DNA of 64,000 nucleotides from JBGPHT01 sp041484525 (GCA_041484525.1 JBGPHT010000015.1:16993-80992); one strand, 5' to 3'; positions 42,417-51,003 are shown, counted from the first letter of the stretch. Made by a program: numbers and translations. Notes: a model not told the origin generated them from the sequence alone.

Positions 42417-43887
42417 TCCGTGAGGACATCTCCGGCATGGAGCCGTGTTGCCGGCGGGCGCTCTCGGAGGCGTCACCCGCGGCCTCGCGGCGCGCGATCA
42501 CGATCAGGGAGAGCCCTCGCCACGGCATCGAGCCGTCCAGCCGCCGCCACAGCCACACCGTCTTGTCGAAGATCTTCAGCACCGGTTTGTTGATGTTGCG
42601 CGAACCGAACAGCTTGCTGTAAATCCACCAGGGCGGCGTCCCGGCCTTGTTGAAACCGTATGCCTTCTCCACTCTGAAGCCGCGCGATTCGAGCAACTGC
42701 CTGGCATCCGCCACGCTGTAACGCCGCTTGTGCCCCAGGCTGCGGTCGAGCGTTCCGAACAGCGCCGGCCCTTGCGGCACCAGCACCATCAGTACGCCGT
42801 TCGGTTTGAGCGTATCGCGCAAAGATGCCACCACCTGACCCGGGTCGTCCAGGTACTCGAGGACGTTCAGGCACAGCACCGTGTCGAAGCTGTGGCCCAG
42901 GCCGGCCACCTCCTCGGGTAGTTCGGGGTCGACGCGCTGCACCACCACATTCGGAGTCCGCAGGAAACGGTTGCGCAGCGCGTGCAGATGCAGCGGGTCC
43001 TTTTCCGCCGCCACATAAAGCACGCGGCGGCTCATCAGCCTGCCCGAAATATTCCCGATACCCGCGCCCACCTCAAGCACTTCGTCGCCTACGTGCGGCC
43101 GCAGTTGCCGAGCCAGCCAGCTCAAGTACTGCGGCGTCCCCGTCAGATTATTCAAGACGCCGCGGCCGTACGGCGCCGAGTACAGGTCGTCGATGATCCA
43201 GAACTTGAGAATCACGCCCAGCGCCTTCAATCCGTCCCGCCACCCGATCTTCTTGCCTTCCTCGTAAGTGCGGCCGTGATAGCTGATGGGCACTTCGTAA
43301 ATGCGGAAATTCCGCTTGGCGCTCTTCATCGTGATTTCCGGCTCGAACCCGAAACGGTCGCTTCGGATGGGAACGCTTTTCAGCAGATCCGTGCGGAACA
43401 CCTTGTAGCAGGTCTCCATGTCCGTCAGTTTGAGGTTGCAGAACATGTTCGAAACCAGGGTGAGCCCCTTGTTGATCATGGAGTGCCAGAACGGCAGCAC
43501 GCGCATCTGCTCGCCCGCCAGGTAGCGCGATCCGAACACCGCGTCGGCATGCCCCGCCAGCAGCGGCCGTAGCAGGATCGGATATTCCGAGGGATCGTAC
43601 TCCAGGTCGGCGTCCTGAATCAGGGAGAAATCGCCCGTCGCCTTCTCGATCGCGGTGCGCACGGCCGCGCCCTTGCCCCGGTTCTGCGGATGGCGGTAAA
43701 GCCGGATCTGCGGAAATGCCGCCGCCAGCCGCTCGAGAATGGCGTACGTGCCGTCAGTCGAGCAGTCGTCCACGATCACCAGTTCCCGCTCCATGTTTTC
43801 GGGAACGGGGGCCGTCAATACGAGCGAGATACACCTCTCGACGACAGTGCGCTCGTTATAGACCGGCATCAGGATCGACAGCTTCAT
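42406..43887 (-). CDS. Fusion of GT2 glycosyltransferase and class I SAM methyltransferase
   Basis: 493 residues from ATG 43887, where MKLSILMPVYNE starts the GT2 domain (frame to 43968). Residues 1-~235: GT-A fold with IVDDCSTDGT, QDADLEYDPSEY (DXD-like), GSRYL and the C-terminal GFEPEIT/YEVPISYHGRTYEEGKKI pattern of dolichol-phosphate-mannose-synthase-like enzymes. Residues ~245-460: methyltransferase with VLEVGAGIGNIS (270-281), FDTVLCLNVLEYLDD and a LEYLDDP..VVASLRDTLKPNG helix. The two activities probably act on the same lipid-linked sugar. Overlaps hldA downstream. Confidence 0.9.
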   Translation of the reverse strand: MKLSILMPVYNERTVVERCISLVLTAPVPENMERELVIVDDCSTDGTYAILERLAAAFPQIRLYRHPQNRGKGAAVRTAIEKATGDFSLIQDADLEYDPSEYPILLRPLLAGHADAVFGSRYLAGEQMRVLPFWHSMINKGLTLVSNMFCNLKLTDMETCYKVFRTDLLKSVPIRSDRFGFEPEITMKSAKRNFRIYEVPISYHGRTYEEGKKIGWRDGLKALGVILKFWIIDDLYSAPYGRGVLNNLTGTPQYLSWLARQLRPHVGDEVLEVGAGIGNISGRLMSRRVLYVAAEKDPLHLHALRNRFLRTPNVVVQRVDPELPEEVAGLGHSFDTVLCLNVLEYLDDPGQVVASLRDTLKPNGVLMVLVPQGPALFGTLDRSLGHKRRYSVADARQLLESRGFRVEKAYGFNKAGTPPWWIYSKLFGSRNINKPVLKIFDKTVWLWRRLDGSMPWRGLSLIVIARREAAGDASESARRQHGSMPEMSSRNAD

Positions 43888-43958
43888 GAAAGTATTTAGT
43901 CTAACAAAGCCGCCGGAACAGCCCCGAGCCCGCCGTGCCTTGCCTGCCCCGATTATGC

Positions 43959-43982
43959 TACAATTCAACTAGTCAGACTAGT
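43959..43982 (+). promoter_or_regulatory. -10 box and operator palindrome of the Phd/VapC locus
   Basis: TACAAT (43959-43964) is a good -10 box; the palindrome ACTAGTCAGACTAGT (43968-43982, 7-bp arms, one central base) directly overlaps the expected transcription start and ends 6 nt before the antitoxin ATG. A clear -35 at proper spacing is not visible. Fits antitoxin-mediated autorepression. Confidence 0.55.
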
Positions 43983-43988
43983 GAGAAT

Positions 43989-44270
43989 ATGAGAAACGCC
44001 CAGCGATCGACAGAAAACGAATGGCAGCTACAGGAGGCTAAGGCCCGATTCAGCGAAGTCTTCACCCTCGCCCGCTCGCGCGGCCCCCAACGCGTCACGC
44101 GGCACGGCAAGGAGGCCGTCGTCATCCTTCCCGCCGAGGAGTTCGAGCGCCTGACAGATCGCAGCCGGCAGCCTGGCAGCCTGGTCGAGTTCTTCTCCGC
44201 CTCGCCCCTCTCCCGGTCCGGTATCCGGCTCGATCGTAAGCCCGATTTCGGGCGGAAGGTGTCCCTCTGA
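43989..44270 (+). CDS. Phd/YefM-type antitoxin
   Basis: 93 residues from ATG 43989. Contains WQLQEAKARFSEVFTLARSRGPQRVTRHGKEAVVILPAEEFERL, the standard Phd/YefM DNA-binding and dimerisation core (quoted in parts: WQLQEAKARFSE, VTRHGKEAVVILP). The C-terminal tail (SLVEFFSASPLS) is the typical toxin-binding segment for VapC/FitB-like partners. One base separates its stop from the TTG start of the toxin gene. Confidence 0.9.
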   Translation: MRNAQRSTENEWQLQEAKARFSEVFTLARSRGPQRVTRHGKEAVVILPAEEFERLTDRSRQPGSLVEFFSASPLSRSGIRLDRKPDFGRKVSL

Positions 44271-44271
44271 G

Positions 44272-44709
44272 TTGACCGGCTTCCTCTTAGACACGAACGT
44301 CATTTCCGAACTGGTCAAGCCGCGGCCGGATGCGGGTGTCACCGGGTGGATCGAATCGGTCGAGGAAACCCTGTTGTATCTCAGCGTTCTAACCCTGGGA
44401 GAAATGCGGAAGGGCATCGCAGGTTTGCGCAGCGGCCGCCGGCGCGCCGACCTCGAAGCGTGGCTCGAGGGTTCGTTGCGCGCCCGATTCTCCGGGCGCA
44501 CCCTCCCCGTGAATGATGCGGTGGCCGATCGCTGGGGCCAGATCATGGCTGTCGCCGATGCGCGCGGCGCACGTATGCCGGTAATCGACGGCCTGTTCGC
44601 CGCTACCGCACTGCATCACAACCTCACGCTCGTCACGCGCAACGTAGCCGATGTGGAAGCCAGCGGCGCGTCCGTCTTCAACCCGTGGACATCCACGCGC
44701 CGGCGCTAG
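44272..44709 (+). CDS. vapC: PIN-domain ribonuclease toxin (VapC/FitB-like)
   Basis: 145 residues starting TTG 44272, one base after the antitoxin stop. PIN-domain acidic residues are visible: Asp7 in LLDTN, Glu44 in GEMRKG and Asp106 in VIDGLFAATA, followed by LTLVTRN. Such toxins cleave tRNA or rRNA; the target is unknown. Appears intact, so the locus is probably functional. Confidence 0.9.
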   Translation: MTGFLLDTNVISELVKPRPDAGVTGWIESVEETLLYLSVLTLGEMRKGIAGLRSGRRRADLEAWLEGSLRARFSGRTLPVNDAVADRWGQIMAVADARGARMPVIDGLFAATALHHNLTLVTRNVADVEASGASVFNPWTSTRRR

Positions 44710-44900
44710 GCCGGGCGTCCCAGGTGCATGCCCGCGCCCACTAAGCAACGAATGGGCCCTCGGCCCACTAAAGGTGATGAAGACGCGATCGGCCGGTATC
44801 GTGGAGTCGATGACTTGTGGTGCGTCTTTAGCGGAGCGGCTGCTCGTTGCAACCGCACTACCAATTGCTGCCGCGCGCGGCTCTGTTAAATTGAAGACAG

Positions 44901-46535
44901 GTGCGCGTCTCCCTCCTCCAAATCAACCCGACCGCCGGTGACCTCAACGGCAACGCCGCACTTATCATCCGCGCCGCGCGTGTCGCCCAGTCCCAAGGCG
45001 CCGATCTCGCCTTCACGTCCGAGTTGGCCCTCATGGGATACCTGCCGCGCGACCTTCTGATGAGCCAGGGCTTCATTCGCCGTAGCTGCGAAATGCTGGC
45101 GCGCCTTGCAACCGAGCTCAAGGATGCGCCTCCGCTCCTGGTCGGAGTAGCTACGCCCAATCCCGCTGAAGTCGGCCGACCTCTCTTCAACAGCGCCGTC
45201 CTGCTCGACCGCGGCCACGTCGGACAGGCATTCCACAAGACCCTGCTCCCCACCTATGACGTCTTCGATGAGGACCGTTACTTCGAGCCCGCGCCACCCC
45301 AGCCGCTTCTCGATCTGAACGGCTGCCGCCTCGGCATCAGCATCTGCGAAGACGTCTGGAACGATCGCGATTTCTGGAAGCGGCGCCGCTATCACCAGGA
45401 CCCCATCCAGGGGTTGGTCGAATCCGGCGCCCAGGCGATCCTCAACCTTTCCGCCTCGCCCTTCAACGCCGGCAAGCAGCTTCTGCGCGAGCAGATGCTG
45501 GCGCACATGGCCCGCAAGTACAGCGTGCCCGTCGTCATCGTCAACCAGGTGGGCGGCAACGACGACCTCATCTTCGATGGCCGCAGCGCCGCCTTCGATG
45601 CTTCCGGGCGCCTCTTCGCGCGCGCCAAAGGCTTCGACGAAGACGTCATCACGGTCGATCTCGCCACCTGCACCGGCTCTATCGCGCCCGACGATTTCGA
45701 GCCCGAAGCCGAGATCTGGCATGCCCTCGTGCTAGGCGTCCGCGACTACGCCCGCAAGACCGGTTTCCGCGACGTGCTGCTGGGACTATCCGGCGGCGTC
45801 GATTCCGCGCTGACCGCCGCCATCGCCGCCGATGCCCTGGGCCCGGAACACGTGCTCGGTGTGATGATGCCCTCCCGCTACTCGAGCCCTGGGAGCGTGG
45901 ACGATTCCGTCGCGCTGGCGCGCAACCTCGGCGTCCGCACTCTGACGCTGCCCATCAGCGACATCATGTCGACCTATGATGCCGTCCTCGCCGATGCCTT
46001 TCGCGGACTCGCGCCCGACGTCACCGAGGAGAACATACAGTCGCGCATCCGCGGCAACCTCCTGATGGCGCTTTCGAACAAGCACGGATCGCTGCTCCTC
46101 ACCACCGGCAACAAGTCGGAGATGTCGGTCGGATATTGCACTCTCTACGGCGATATGAACGGCGGCCTGGCGGTGATTGCGGACCTGCCGAAGATGATGG
46201 TGTACCGCGTGTCGCGCTGGCGCAACTGCCGCCGGCCGGACATCCCGGAAGCCATCCTGACCAAGGCGCCGTCGGCCGAACTGCGGCCCGGCCAGACCGA
46301 TCGGGACAGCCTCCCGCCTTACGAGCTGCTGGATCAGATTCTCGAGTTGCACGTCGAGCAGTGCCGGTCGGCCGAGGAAATTATCGCCCAGGGTTTCGAC
46401 GAGCCGACCGTGCGCCGCGTGCTGCGTCTGGTCCGCATGGCGGAGTTCAAACGCAAGCAGGCCGCGCCGGTTTTGAAGGTGACTTCGCGCGCGTTCGGCA
46501 CCGGCTGGCGCATGCCCATCGTCCGCCAGGAATAA
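44901..46535 (+). CDS. nadE: Glutamine-dependent NAD+ synthase
   Basis: 544 residues starting GTG 44901. N-terminal carbon-nitrogen hydrolase domain with the glutaminase triad Glu41 (FTSELALMGY), Lys113 (FHKTLLPTYDVFDEDRYF) and Cys149 (GISICEDVWND). C-terminal NAD synthase domain with the PP-loop GLSGGVDSALTAA (295-307) and TGNKSEMSVGYCTLYGDMNGG. Converts deamido-NAD+ to NAD+ with glutamine ammonia. Housekeeping gene placed between a toxin-antitoxin locus and a polysaccharide gene. Confidence 0.95.
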   Translation: MRVSLLQINPTAGDLNGNAALIIRAARVAQSQGADLAFTSELALMGYLPRDLLMSQGFIRRSCEMLARLATELKDAPPLLVGVATPNPAEVGRPLFNSAVLLDRGHVGQAFHKTLLPTYDVFDEDRYFEPAPPQPLLDLNGCRLGISICEDVWNDRDFWKRRRYHQDPIQGLVESGAQAILNLSASPFNAGKQLLREQMLAHMARKYSVPVVIVNQVGGNDDLIFDGRSAAFDASGRLFARAKGFDEDVITVDLATCTGSIAPDDFEPEAEIWHALVLGVRDYARKTGFRDVLLGLSGGVDSALTAAIAADALGPEHVLGVMMPSRYSSPGSVDDSVALARNLGVRTLTLPISDIMSTYDAVLADAFRGLAPDVTEENIQSRIRGNLLMALSNKHGSLLLTTGNKSEMSVGYCTLYGDMNGGLAVIADLPKMMVYRVSRWRNCRRPDIPEAILTKAPSAELRPGQTDRDSLPPYELLDQILELHVEQCRSAEEIIAQGFDEPTVRRVLRLVRMAEFKRKQAAPVLKVTSRAFGTGWRMPIVRQE

Positions 46536-46649
46536 GATTCGTCTGGTATTGCCCATTCCACCAACCCCGTGAGCCAAAACGTAATAATGCCGCCGGGCAA
46601 TGCGGGTATAATGTGAAGCTGACGTCGCTTTTCCTCCGGTTCCTTTTGG

Positions 46650-48041
46650 ATGGTCCGTTTATTTCGAGTTTTTGTACCGATCGGCACACTCACCCTGCTG
46701 GTCTCCGAGATCCTGCTGGTGACCGCGGCCTTCGTGCTTGCGACGTATCTGGCGCTCGACGTCGACCCCACCGGTTACCTCCTGTATGACGGCGGCTTGG
46801 TCAACATCGTCCTGGTGCTTCTCAGCATCCTGATCGGTCTGCATTTTCACGATCTGTATACCGACATTTTCATCGAATCGCGCATCGTCCTGATGCAGCA
46901 GCTCTGTCTCGTCACCGGCGTCGCCTTCCTGATGCAGGGCCTGATCAGTTACATCAGTCCCGCCAATCGCATGCCGATCCGAGTCATGCTGGTGGGCAGC
47001 CTGATCGCGGTGATCGCGATTTATTGCTGGCGCGTTTTCTTCAGCGCCTACGCCCTCAAGGTCGTGGGCCGCGACCGCCTGCTTCTGGTCGGCGGCAGCG
47101 CCATGCTGGTGGATATCGGGCGGCACATCGTGGAGACCCCGGCCACCGGCCTGGTCGTGACCGGTTATGTGGATGATGAGCACGAGCCGGGTACGCAGCT
47201 CCCCGGCGGCAAACTGCTCGGCCCCATGTCCGCCCTCCGCGAGATCGTCACCGCTACAAGGCCCAACCGCATCGTGGTGGGTATGTTCGAGCGGCGCAAT
47301 CGCATGCCCGTCGCCGAACTGCTCGAGATGCGATTCGCCGGGCACATCATCGAAGAGGCCGCCAGCGCCTACGAACGCGTCTGCGGCCGGGTGTGCGTCA
47401 AGGAACTCCGTCCGTCGCAGCTCATCTATTCGGGCGAGCTCGGACCGCGCCGCGAGAGCCTGTTATACCAGACGATTTCGAACCTGGTGGTGGCGTGCAT
47501 CGGCATCATCGTCACGTTTCCCCTGATGCTGCTCACCGCGTTGGCGGTACGGCTCTCCTCGCCCGGCCCGGTTCTCTACCGGCAGGTACGCGTCGGCATG
47601 GACGGGGTGCCGTTCACCGTGGTCAAATTTCGCTCTATGTATGCGGATGCGGAAGCCAATACCGGAGCCGTCTGGGCCACCAAGGACGACCCGCGCGCCA
47701 CGCCTGTAGGCCGCGTCATCCGCCGCATCCGCCTCGACGAATTGCCGCAACTTTTCAACGTTCTGAAAGGCGACATGTCGATCGTGGGCCCGCGCCCGGA
47801 GCGCCCGGAATTCGTTAAAGCCCTCTCTGAGCAGGTTCCCTACTACCGCCAGCGCCACTGTGTGCGCCCCGGTATCACCGGCTGGGCGCAGATCAACTAC
47901 AAGTACGGCGACACCCTGGAAGATACGATCACCAAGCTCGAATACGACCTTTACTACATCAAGAACATGTCGCTCGGTCTCGACGCTTACGTCATCTTCC
48001 ACACCATCAAGACCATGCTGCAAACGCGCGGCGCGCAGTAG
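46650..48041 (+). CDS. Exopolysaccharide polyprenyl glycosylphosphotransferase (initiating sugar transferase)
   Basis: 463 residues. N-terminal half has four to five membrane helices (LTLLVSEILLVTAAFVLATYL, IVLVLLSILIGLHF, LVGSLIAVIAIYCWRV) and a Rossmann-like domain (LLLVGGSAMLVDIGRHI). The C-terminal half is a bacterial sugar transferase: VVKFRSMYADAE, RRIRLDELPQLFNVLKGDMSIVGPRPERPEF, PGITGWAQINYKYG. It loads the first sugar phosphate onto undecaprenyl phosphate, starting the polymer. Resembles EpsB/PEP-CTERM-locus enzymes. It converges on the aminotransferase gene (5 bp apart). Confidence 0.93.
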   Translation: MVRLFRVFVPIGTLTLLVSEILLVTAAFVLATYLALDVDPTGYLLYDGGLVNIVLVLLSILIGLHFHDLYTDIFIESRIVLMQQLCLVTGVAFLMQGLISYISPANRMPIRVMLVGSLIAVIAIYCWRVFFSAYALKVVGRDRLLLVGGSAMLVDIGRHIVETPATGLVVTGYVDDEHEPGTQLPGGKLLGPMSALREIVTATRPNRIVVGMFERRNRMPVAELLEMRFAGHIIEEAASAYERVCGRVCVKELRPSQLIYSGELGPRRESLLYQTISNLVVACIGIIVTFPLMLLTALAVRLSSPGPVLYRQVRVGMDGVPFTVVKFRSMYADAEANTGAVWATKDDPRATPVGRVIRRIRLDELPQLFNVLKGDMSIVGPRPERPEFVKALSEQVPYYRQRHCVRPGITGWAQINYKYGDTLEDTITKLEYDLYYIKNMSLGLDAYVIFHTIKTMLQTRGAQ

Positions 48042-48045
48042 GCAG

Positions 48046-49191
48046 CTACCCGACGAATTCCTCCACTGCAGCGATCACCGCGTTCCTCTCCGCCTCACTC
48101 ATCTCGGGAAACACCGGCAGGCTGATCGCCTCCCGCGCCAGCCGCTCCGCCACCGGGAGCGCCGGAAAAGGTCCGAGCCCGCGGAAGCACTGCTGTTCAT
48201 GCAGCGGCAGCGGATAGTACACCTCCGAAGCGATACCGCGCTCCGCCAAAAACTTCCGCAGGGCATCCCGTGGCGATTCCCTTCCCTTCCATCCGTCACC
48301 CGCTCGAATCCGCAGCGTGTATTGGTGGACGATGTGGGTCCGGTCCGCGTGCGTCACCGGCGTCACCACCTCCACCGCCCCGTTGCCCTTCAGTCCGCCG
48401 AAAGCGCGATTGTACTCGCAAGCGTGCCGCTGCCGTTTCGCCGTGTACTCCGGCAGATGCGGCAGCTTCACCCCGAGCAGCGCCGCCTGTAGCGCGTCCA
48501 GCCGGAAATTCCCGCCCACCGTCTCGTGGAAATACCGCGCATGCGCGCCATGGCTGCGGAGCAACCTCGCTTTATCCGCCAGCGCCGGGTCGTTGGTCAC
48601 CAGCAGGCCCGCATCCCCCAGCGCACCCAGATTCTTCGTCGGGAAAAAACTGATGGTGGCGAAATCACCGAATGAGCCCACCGGCCGCCCCCGATATTGG
48701 GCGCCAAACGCCTGGGCAGCATCTTCGATCGTCGCGATCCCGCGCCGCCTGGCCAGCTCGAGAATGGGGTCCAGGTCGGCCGCCTGCCCGTACAGGTGCA
48801 CCGGAACAATCGCCTTCGTGCGCCCGCTGATTAGCCGTTCAACACCTTCTGGATCGATGTTGAAACACTCCGCGCAGGAGTCCGCAAACACCGGCTTCGC
48901 CCCTAACCTGGCCACACATCCGGCCGTAGCGAAAAAGGTGAATGAGGGACAGATGACCTCGTCGCCCGGGCCGATCCCCAATGCCATGAGGGCGCACAAG
49001 ACTGCATCCGTGCCCGACGACATCCCGATGCCGAAGCGCGCGCCCGCCACCGCCGCGGCCGCCGATTCGAACTCCTCCACTTCCCTGCCCAGGATGAACT
49101 GGCCGGACTCGAGGACGCGCCGGAACGCTGCCGTCAATTCAGCTTCGAGCGGTAGATTCTCCCGCCGCACATCCAGCAAAGGAACCTTCAT
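48046..49191 (-). CDS. DegT/DnrJ/EryC1/StrS family sugar aminotransferase
   Basis: 381 residues from ATG 49191 (frame to 49488; the extension is antisense to the next gene). PLP enzyme that aminates keto-sugar nucleotides. Seen: VPLLDVRRENLPLE, SGTDAVLCALMALGIGPGDEVICPSFTF, IEDAAQAFGAQYRGRPVGSFGD, and FFPTKNLGALGDAG with the PLP lysine. Its start overlaps the stop of the winged-helix gene by 4 bp (ATGA, 49188-49191), so it is read in the same transcript as a partition-like gene, an odd association. Confidence 0.92.
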   Translation of the reverse strand: MKVPLLDVRRENLPLEAELTAAFRRVLESGQFILGREVEEFESAAAAVAGARFGIGMSSGTDAVLCALMALGIGPGDEVICPSFTFFATAGCVARLGAKPVFADSCAECFNIDPEGVERLISGRTKAIVPVHLYGQAADLDPILELARRRGIATIEDAAQAFGAQYRGRPVGSFGDFATISFFPTKNLGALGDAGLLVTNDPALADKARLLRSHGAHARYFHETVGGNFRLDALQAALLGVKLPHLPEYTAKRQRHACEYNRAFGGLKGNGAVEVVTPVTHADRTHIVHQYTLRIRAGDGWKGRESPRDALRKFLAERGIASEVYYPLPLHEQQCFRGLGPFPALPVAERLAREAISLPVFPEMSEAERNAVIAAVEEFVG

Positions 49192-50336
49192 GGCGTCTCC
49201 AGGGATTGCAGCACCTGCCGCGCCTCCGCGCGCTCCGCCTCCGGCCGCGCCGGATCGCCCGCCACCTGTTTCCAATAGTCGTGGGTCTCTTGCCAGCGGC
49301 GCCGCTCCTCTTCCACCTGCTTGCGCAGCAGTTCGCGCGCCGAAAGGTGTCCGCCATTTTCGAAGTGCCGCGGCACCGCCGTCAGCACAAACCCGACCGG
49401 ATTTTGAATGTGGCGCGCCCACTGCAGCTTGACCCCGACGAAATAAGCGATCTCTTCGATGGTCGAATCCCCCGCCCTTCTGCGGCATGCTTCGAGCAGT
49501 TGGAGCAGCGCGCCGTCGTCGACAAAACCTAGCTGCCTTTCGAGAAGCTTTCGCAACGCCGCCACTTCCGACGATGACGCTGTTCTGCCTTCAGGATTAT
49601 GCTCTATCTTTTGTGTGGTCTGCCTGACTACTGTGGTCTGGTTCGCAACGGCGCCAGTTGGTGTAGCCCCAGCCGCCTCAGTGGTCGCGGCTGAAGTGTC
49701 ATCAGTGGTCTGGTCCGAAGTGACTACTGTAGTCAGGTTCAGCCGTGGATCGGGCAACGGATGCGCGTACAGAAAACCGGGTCCGATCTTGACCGCGTGC
49801 AAGCGTCCCTTCCGCGCCTGACGGTCGAGCACTCCCCGATAGCTGAAAACCCGGTAGACCGTGGAACTGCGGGTATAGATATCGGCCGGCCGTTCGATCA
49901 TGATAAAGTCCTTCTCGATCAGGCGGTCGATGATGCGCTGGATGGTCTTCTTCGAAAGACGGGTGCGCTTCATCAGGTAGTCGTATCCAGCCTGCACAAT
50001 CCGCGCGTCACCGCCAGTCTCGTCCCGCTCCGCTCCCCGGGTCGCCCAGAGCGTGTCGTACACCGATTCCTCTGCCGTATTCAAGACATCCTGCGCCAGC
50101 CGGATCCGCTTCACCCGCGACCCCGGTACCAGTTCGCCGCCTTCCGTGATCCAGATGGAAGGCGCAGGGCCGGACCTGACTACAGTAGCCGGGTTACTCA
50201 CGACCACTGTGGGCGTCTCTACTACTGTTGCCACTTCAAACTCGTCTACAGTGGCCGGCTCGGCTACTGTGGTCATGTCAGATTCGACCACAGTATTCTG
50301 AAATGACTCGACTACAGTGGTCACTTCCGCCAACAC
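49188..50336 (-). CDS. Winged-helix DNA-binding protein with embedded iteron-encoded TVV repeats (partition/replication-like)
   Basis: About 382 residues from GTG 50336; the frame is open to TTG 50369 and an internal ATG lies at 50276, so the start is uncertain. Numbered from TTG, residues 86-190 are a winged-helix region (IRLAQDVLNTAEESVYDTLW, TRLSKKTIQRIIDRLIEKDFIMIE, YRVFSYRGVLDRQA) similar in style to plasmid replication/partition regulators. The N-terminus (17-64) and a middle linker (212-250) consist of repeated TTVV/ATVV units encoded by the 13-bp palindrome arrays. The C-terminus is charged and helical. It follows a truncated parA and a small gene, and couples to the aminotransferase. 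Exact function not recognised. Confidence 0.7.
   Translation of the reverse strand: MLAEVTTVVESFQNTVVESDMTTVAEPATVDEFEVATVVETPTVVVSNPATVVRSGPAPSIWITEGGELVPGSRVKRIRLAQDVLNTAEESVYDTLWATRGAERDETGGDARIVQAGYDYLMKRTRLSKKTIQRIIDRLIEKDFIMIERPADIYTRSSTVYRVFSYRGVLDRQARKGRLHAVKIGPGFLYAHPLPDPRLNLTTVVTSDQTTDDTSAATTEAAGATPTGAVANQTTVVRQTTQKIEHNPEGRTASSSEVAALRKLLERQLGFVDDGALLQLLEACRRRAGDSTIEEIAYFVGVKLQWARHIQNPVGFVLTAVPRHFENGGHLSARELLRKQVEEERRRWQETHDYWKQVAGDPARPEAERAEARQVLQSLETP
49608..49734. repeat. Iteron array A: 13-bp palindromic motifs inside coding sequence
   Basis: Motifs related to GACTACTGTAGTC start at 49608 (weak), 49626, 49650 (weak), 49674, 49698 and 49722. All intervals are 18 or 24 bp. The copy at 49722-49734 is a perfect palindrome around a central T. 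They encode the TTVV/ATT-type linker between the winged helix and C-terminal domain. Confidence 0.8.
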
Positions 50337-50446
50337 ATTGTTACTTAACAGGATATTACAGGATATCAACAGCGCTCGTCAGGCTTCCAGGGCGTCCATC
50401 TAGCTTCCTGGCTACTGTGGGCAAGTCAGACATGTCCACAGTAGGC
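50178..50446. repeat. Iteron array B: nine 13-bp palindromic motifs
   Basis: Copies of a GRCYACWGTRGYC-like motif start at 50178, 50202, 50220, 50244, 50262, 50286 and 50310 (intervals 24, 18, 24, 18, 24, 24) within the 5' part of the winged-helix gene, and at 50410 and 50434 (interval 24) within the small upstream gene. Both genes read the motif in the same phase as TV/TVV. Density and regular spacing suggest protein-binding iterons or a centromere-like site. Confidence 0.85.
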
Positions 50447-50595
50447 TCTTCCGGATCTTCCGGCGCCAGCGGCGGGGGAGCGTTCACCAGATGGGAACCG
50501 ACACCACTACCCACGGCTGGCGTTAAGATCAGATCCTCCAGCTCGCTAGGGTCGAACGCCGGTTGCGTCTTACTAGACCGCGATACTCTCGCCAT
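50356..50595 (-). CDS. Small hypothetical protein between parA remnant and winged-helix gene
   Basis: 79 residues. ATG 50595 lies inside the 3' end of the parA frame (23-bp overlap), and the TAA is at 50356, just upstream of the next gene's GTG. The N-terminus is polar/basic (MARVSRSSKTQPAF), then proline- and acid-rich (PPPLAPEDPEEP), then PTVDMSDLPTVA encoded by two iterons. Could be a genuine small partition partner, or a relic of the N-terminus of the downstream protein split by a frameshift. Not recognised. Confidence 0.45.
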   Translation of the reverse strand: MARVSRSSKTQPAFDPSELEDLILTPAVGSGVGSHLVNAPPPLAPEDPEEPTVDMSDLPTVARKLDGRPGSLTSAVDIL

Positions 50596-51003
50596 GCTGC
50601 GCTTCGATTTGCGCCGTCGGTGGCGCCGTCTTCACGCCTAACAAGTTCAATAATGAGGTTGTCGCCGCGTCGTAATCCTCGAGCGCCTTCGCCTTCGGAT
50701 CCACGTCCACGATCATCTTGTGCAGCCGCGCCGATTTGCCGATCGCCTGGTCCGTTCGAATGGCCTCCACCACCGGAATCTTGTAGGTGTCGCTCAACTG
50801 GCTGATCATCTTCATTACTGCATCCGTCAAACCATACCGCCGATTCACGATTGCTGGCAGCAGGGCAACCGGCCGGATCGGAGTCCGGACGCTGTCGCCG
50901 ATCGTCTGCGCCGAAAAGATGGTCGCGCCGGCGCCTGAAACGCTTAGGGTGTCCATCGAGATCGGGATCAGCACGTTCTGGCAAAACACCATCGAACAAG
51001 CCT
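50573..51003 (-). pseudogene. parA: ParA/Soj-type ATPase, C-terminal fragment
   Basis: The minus frame reads QNVLIPISMDTLSVSGA, PIRPVALLPAIVNRRYGL, VVEAIRTDQAIGKS and DVDPKAKALEDYDAA before a stop at 50573: the second half of a ParA-family ATPase. The deviant Walker A and B halves are absent; upstream of about 51003 the same frame is antisense to an ABC permease fragment, so the 5' half is lost. Without the nucleotide-binding loop it cannot be active. Neighbouring small gene and winged-helix gene lie downstream on the same strand. Confidence 0.8.

Noticed and set aside
49608..50446. CRISPR array
   Set aside because: The repeats are 13 bp, degenerate, 18 or 24 bp apart and lie in coding sequence; there are no spacers of CRISPR length and no cas genes.
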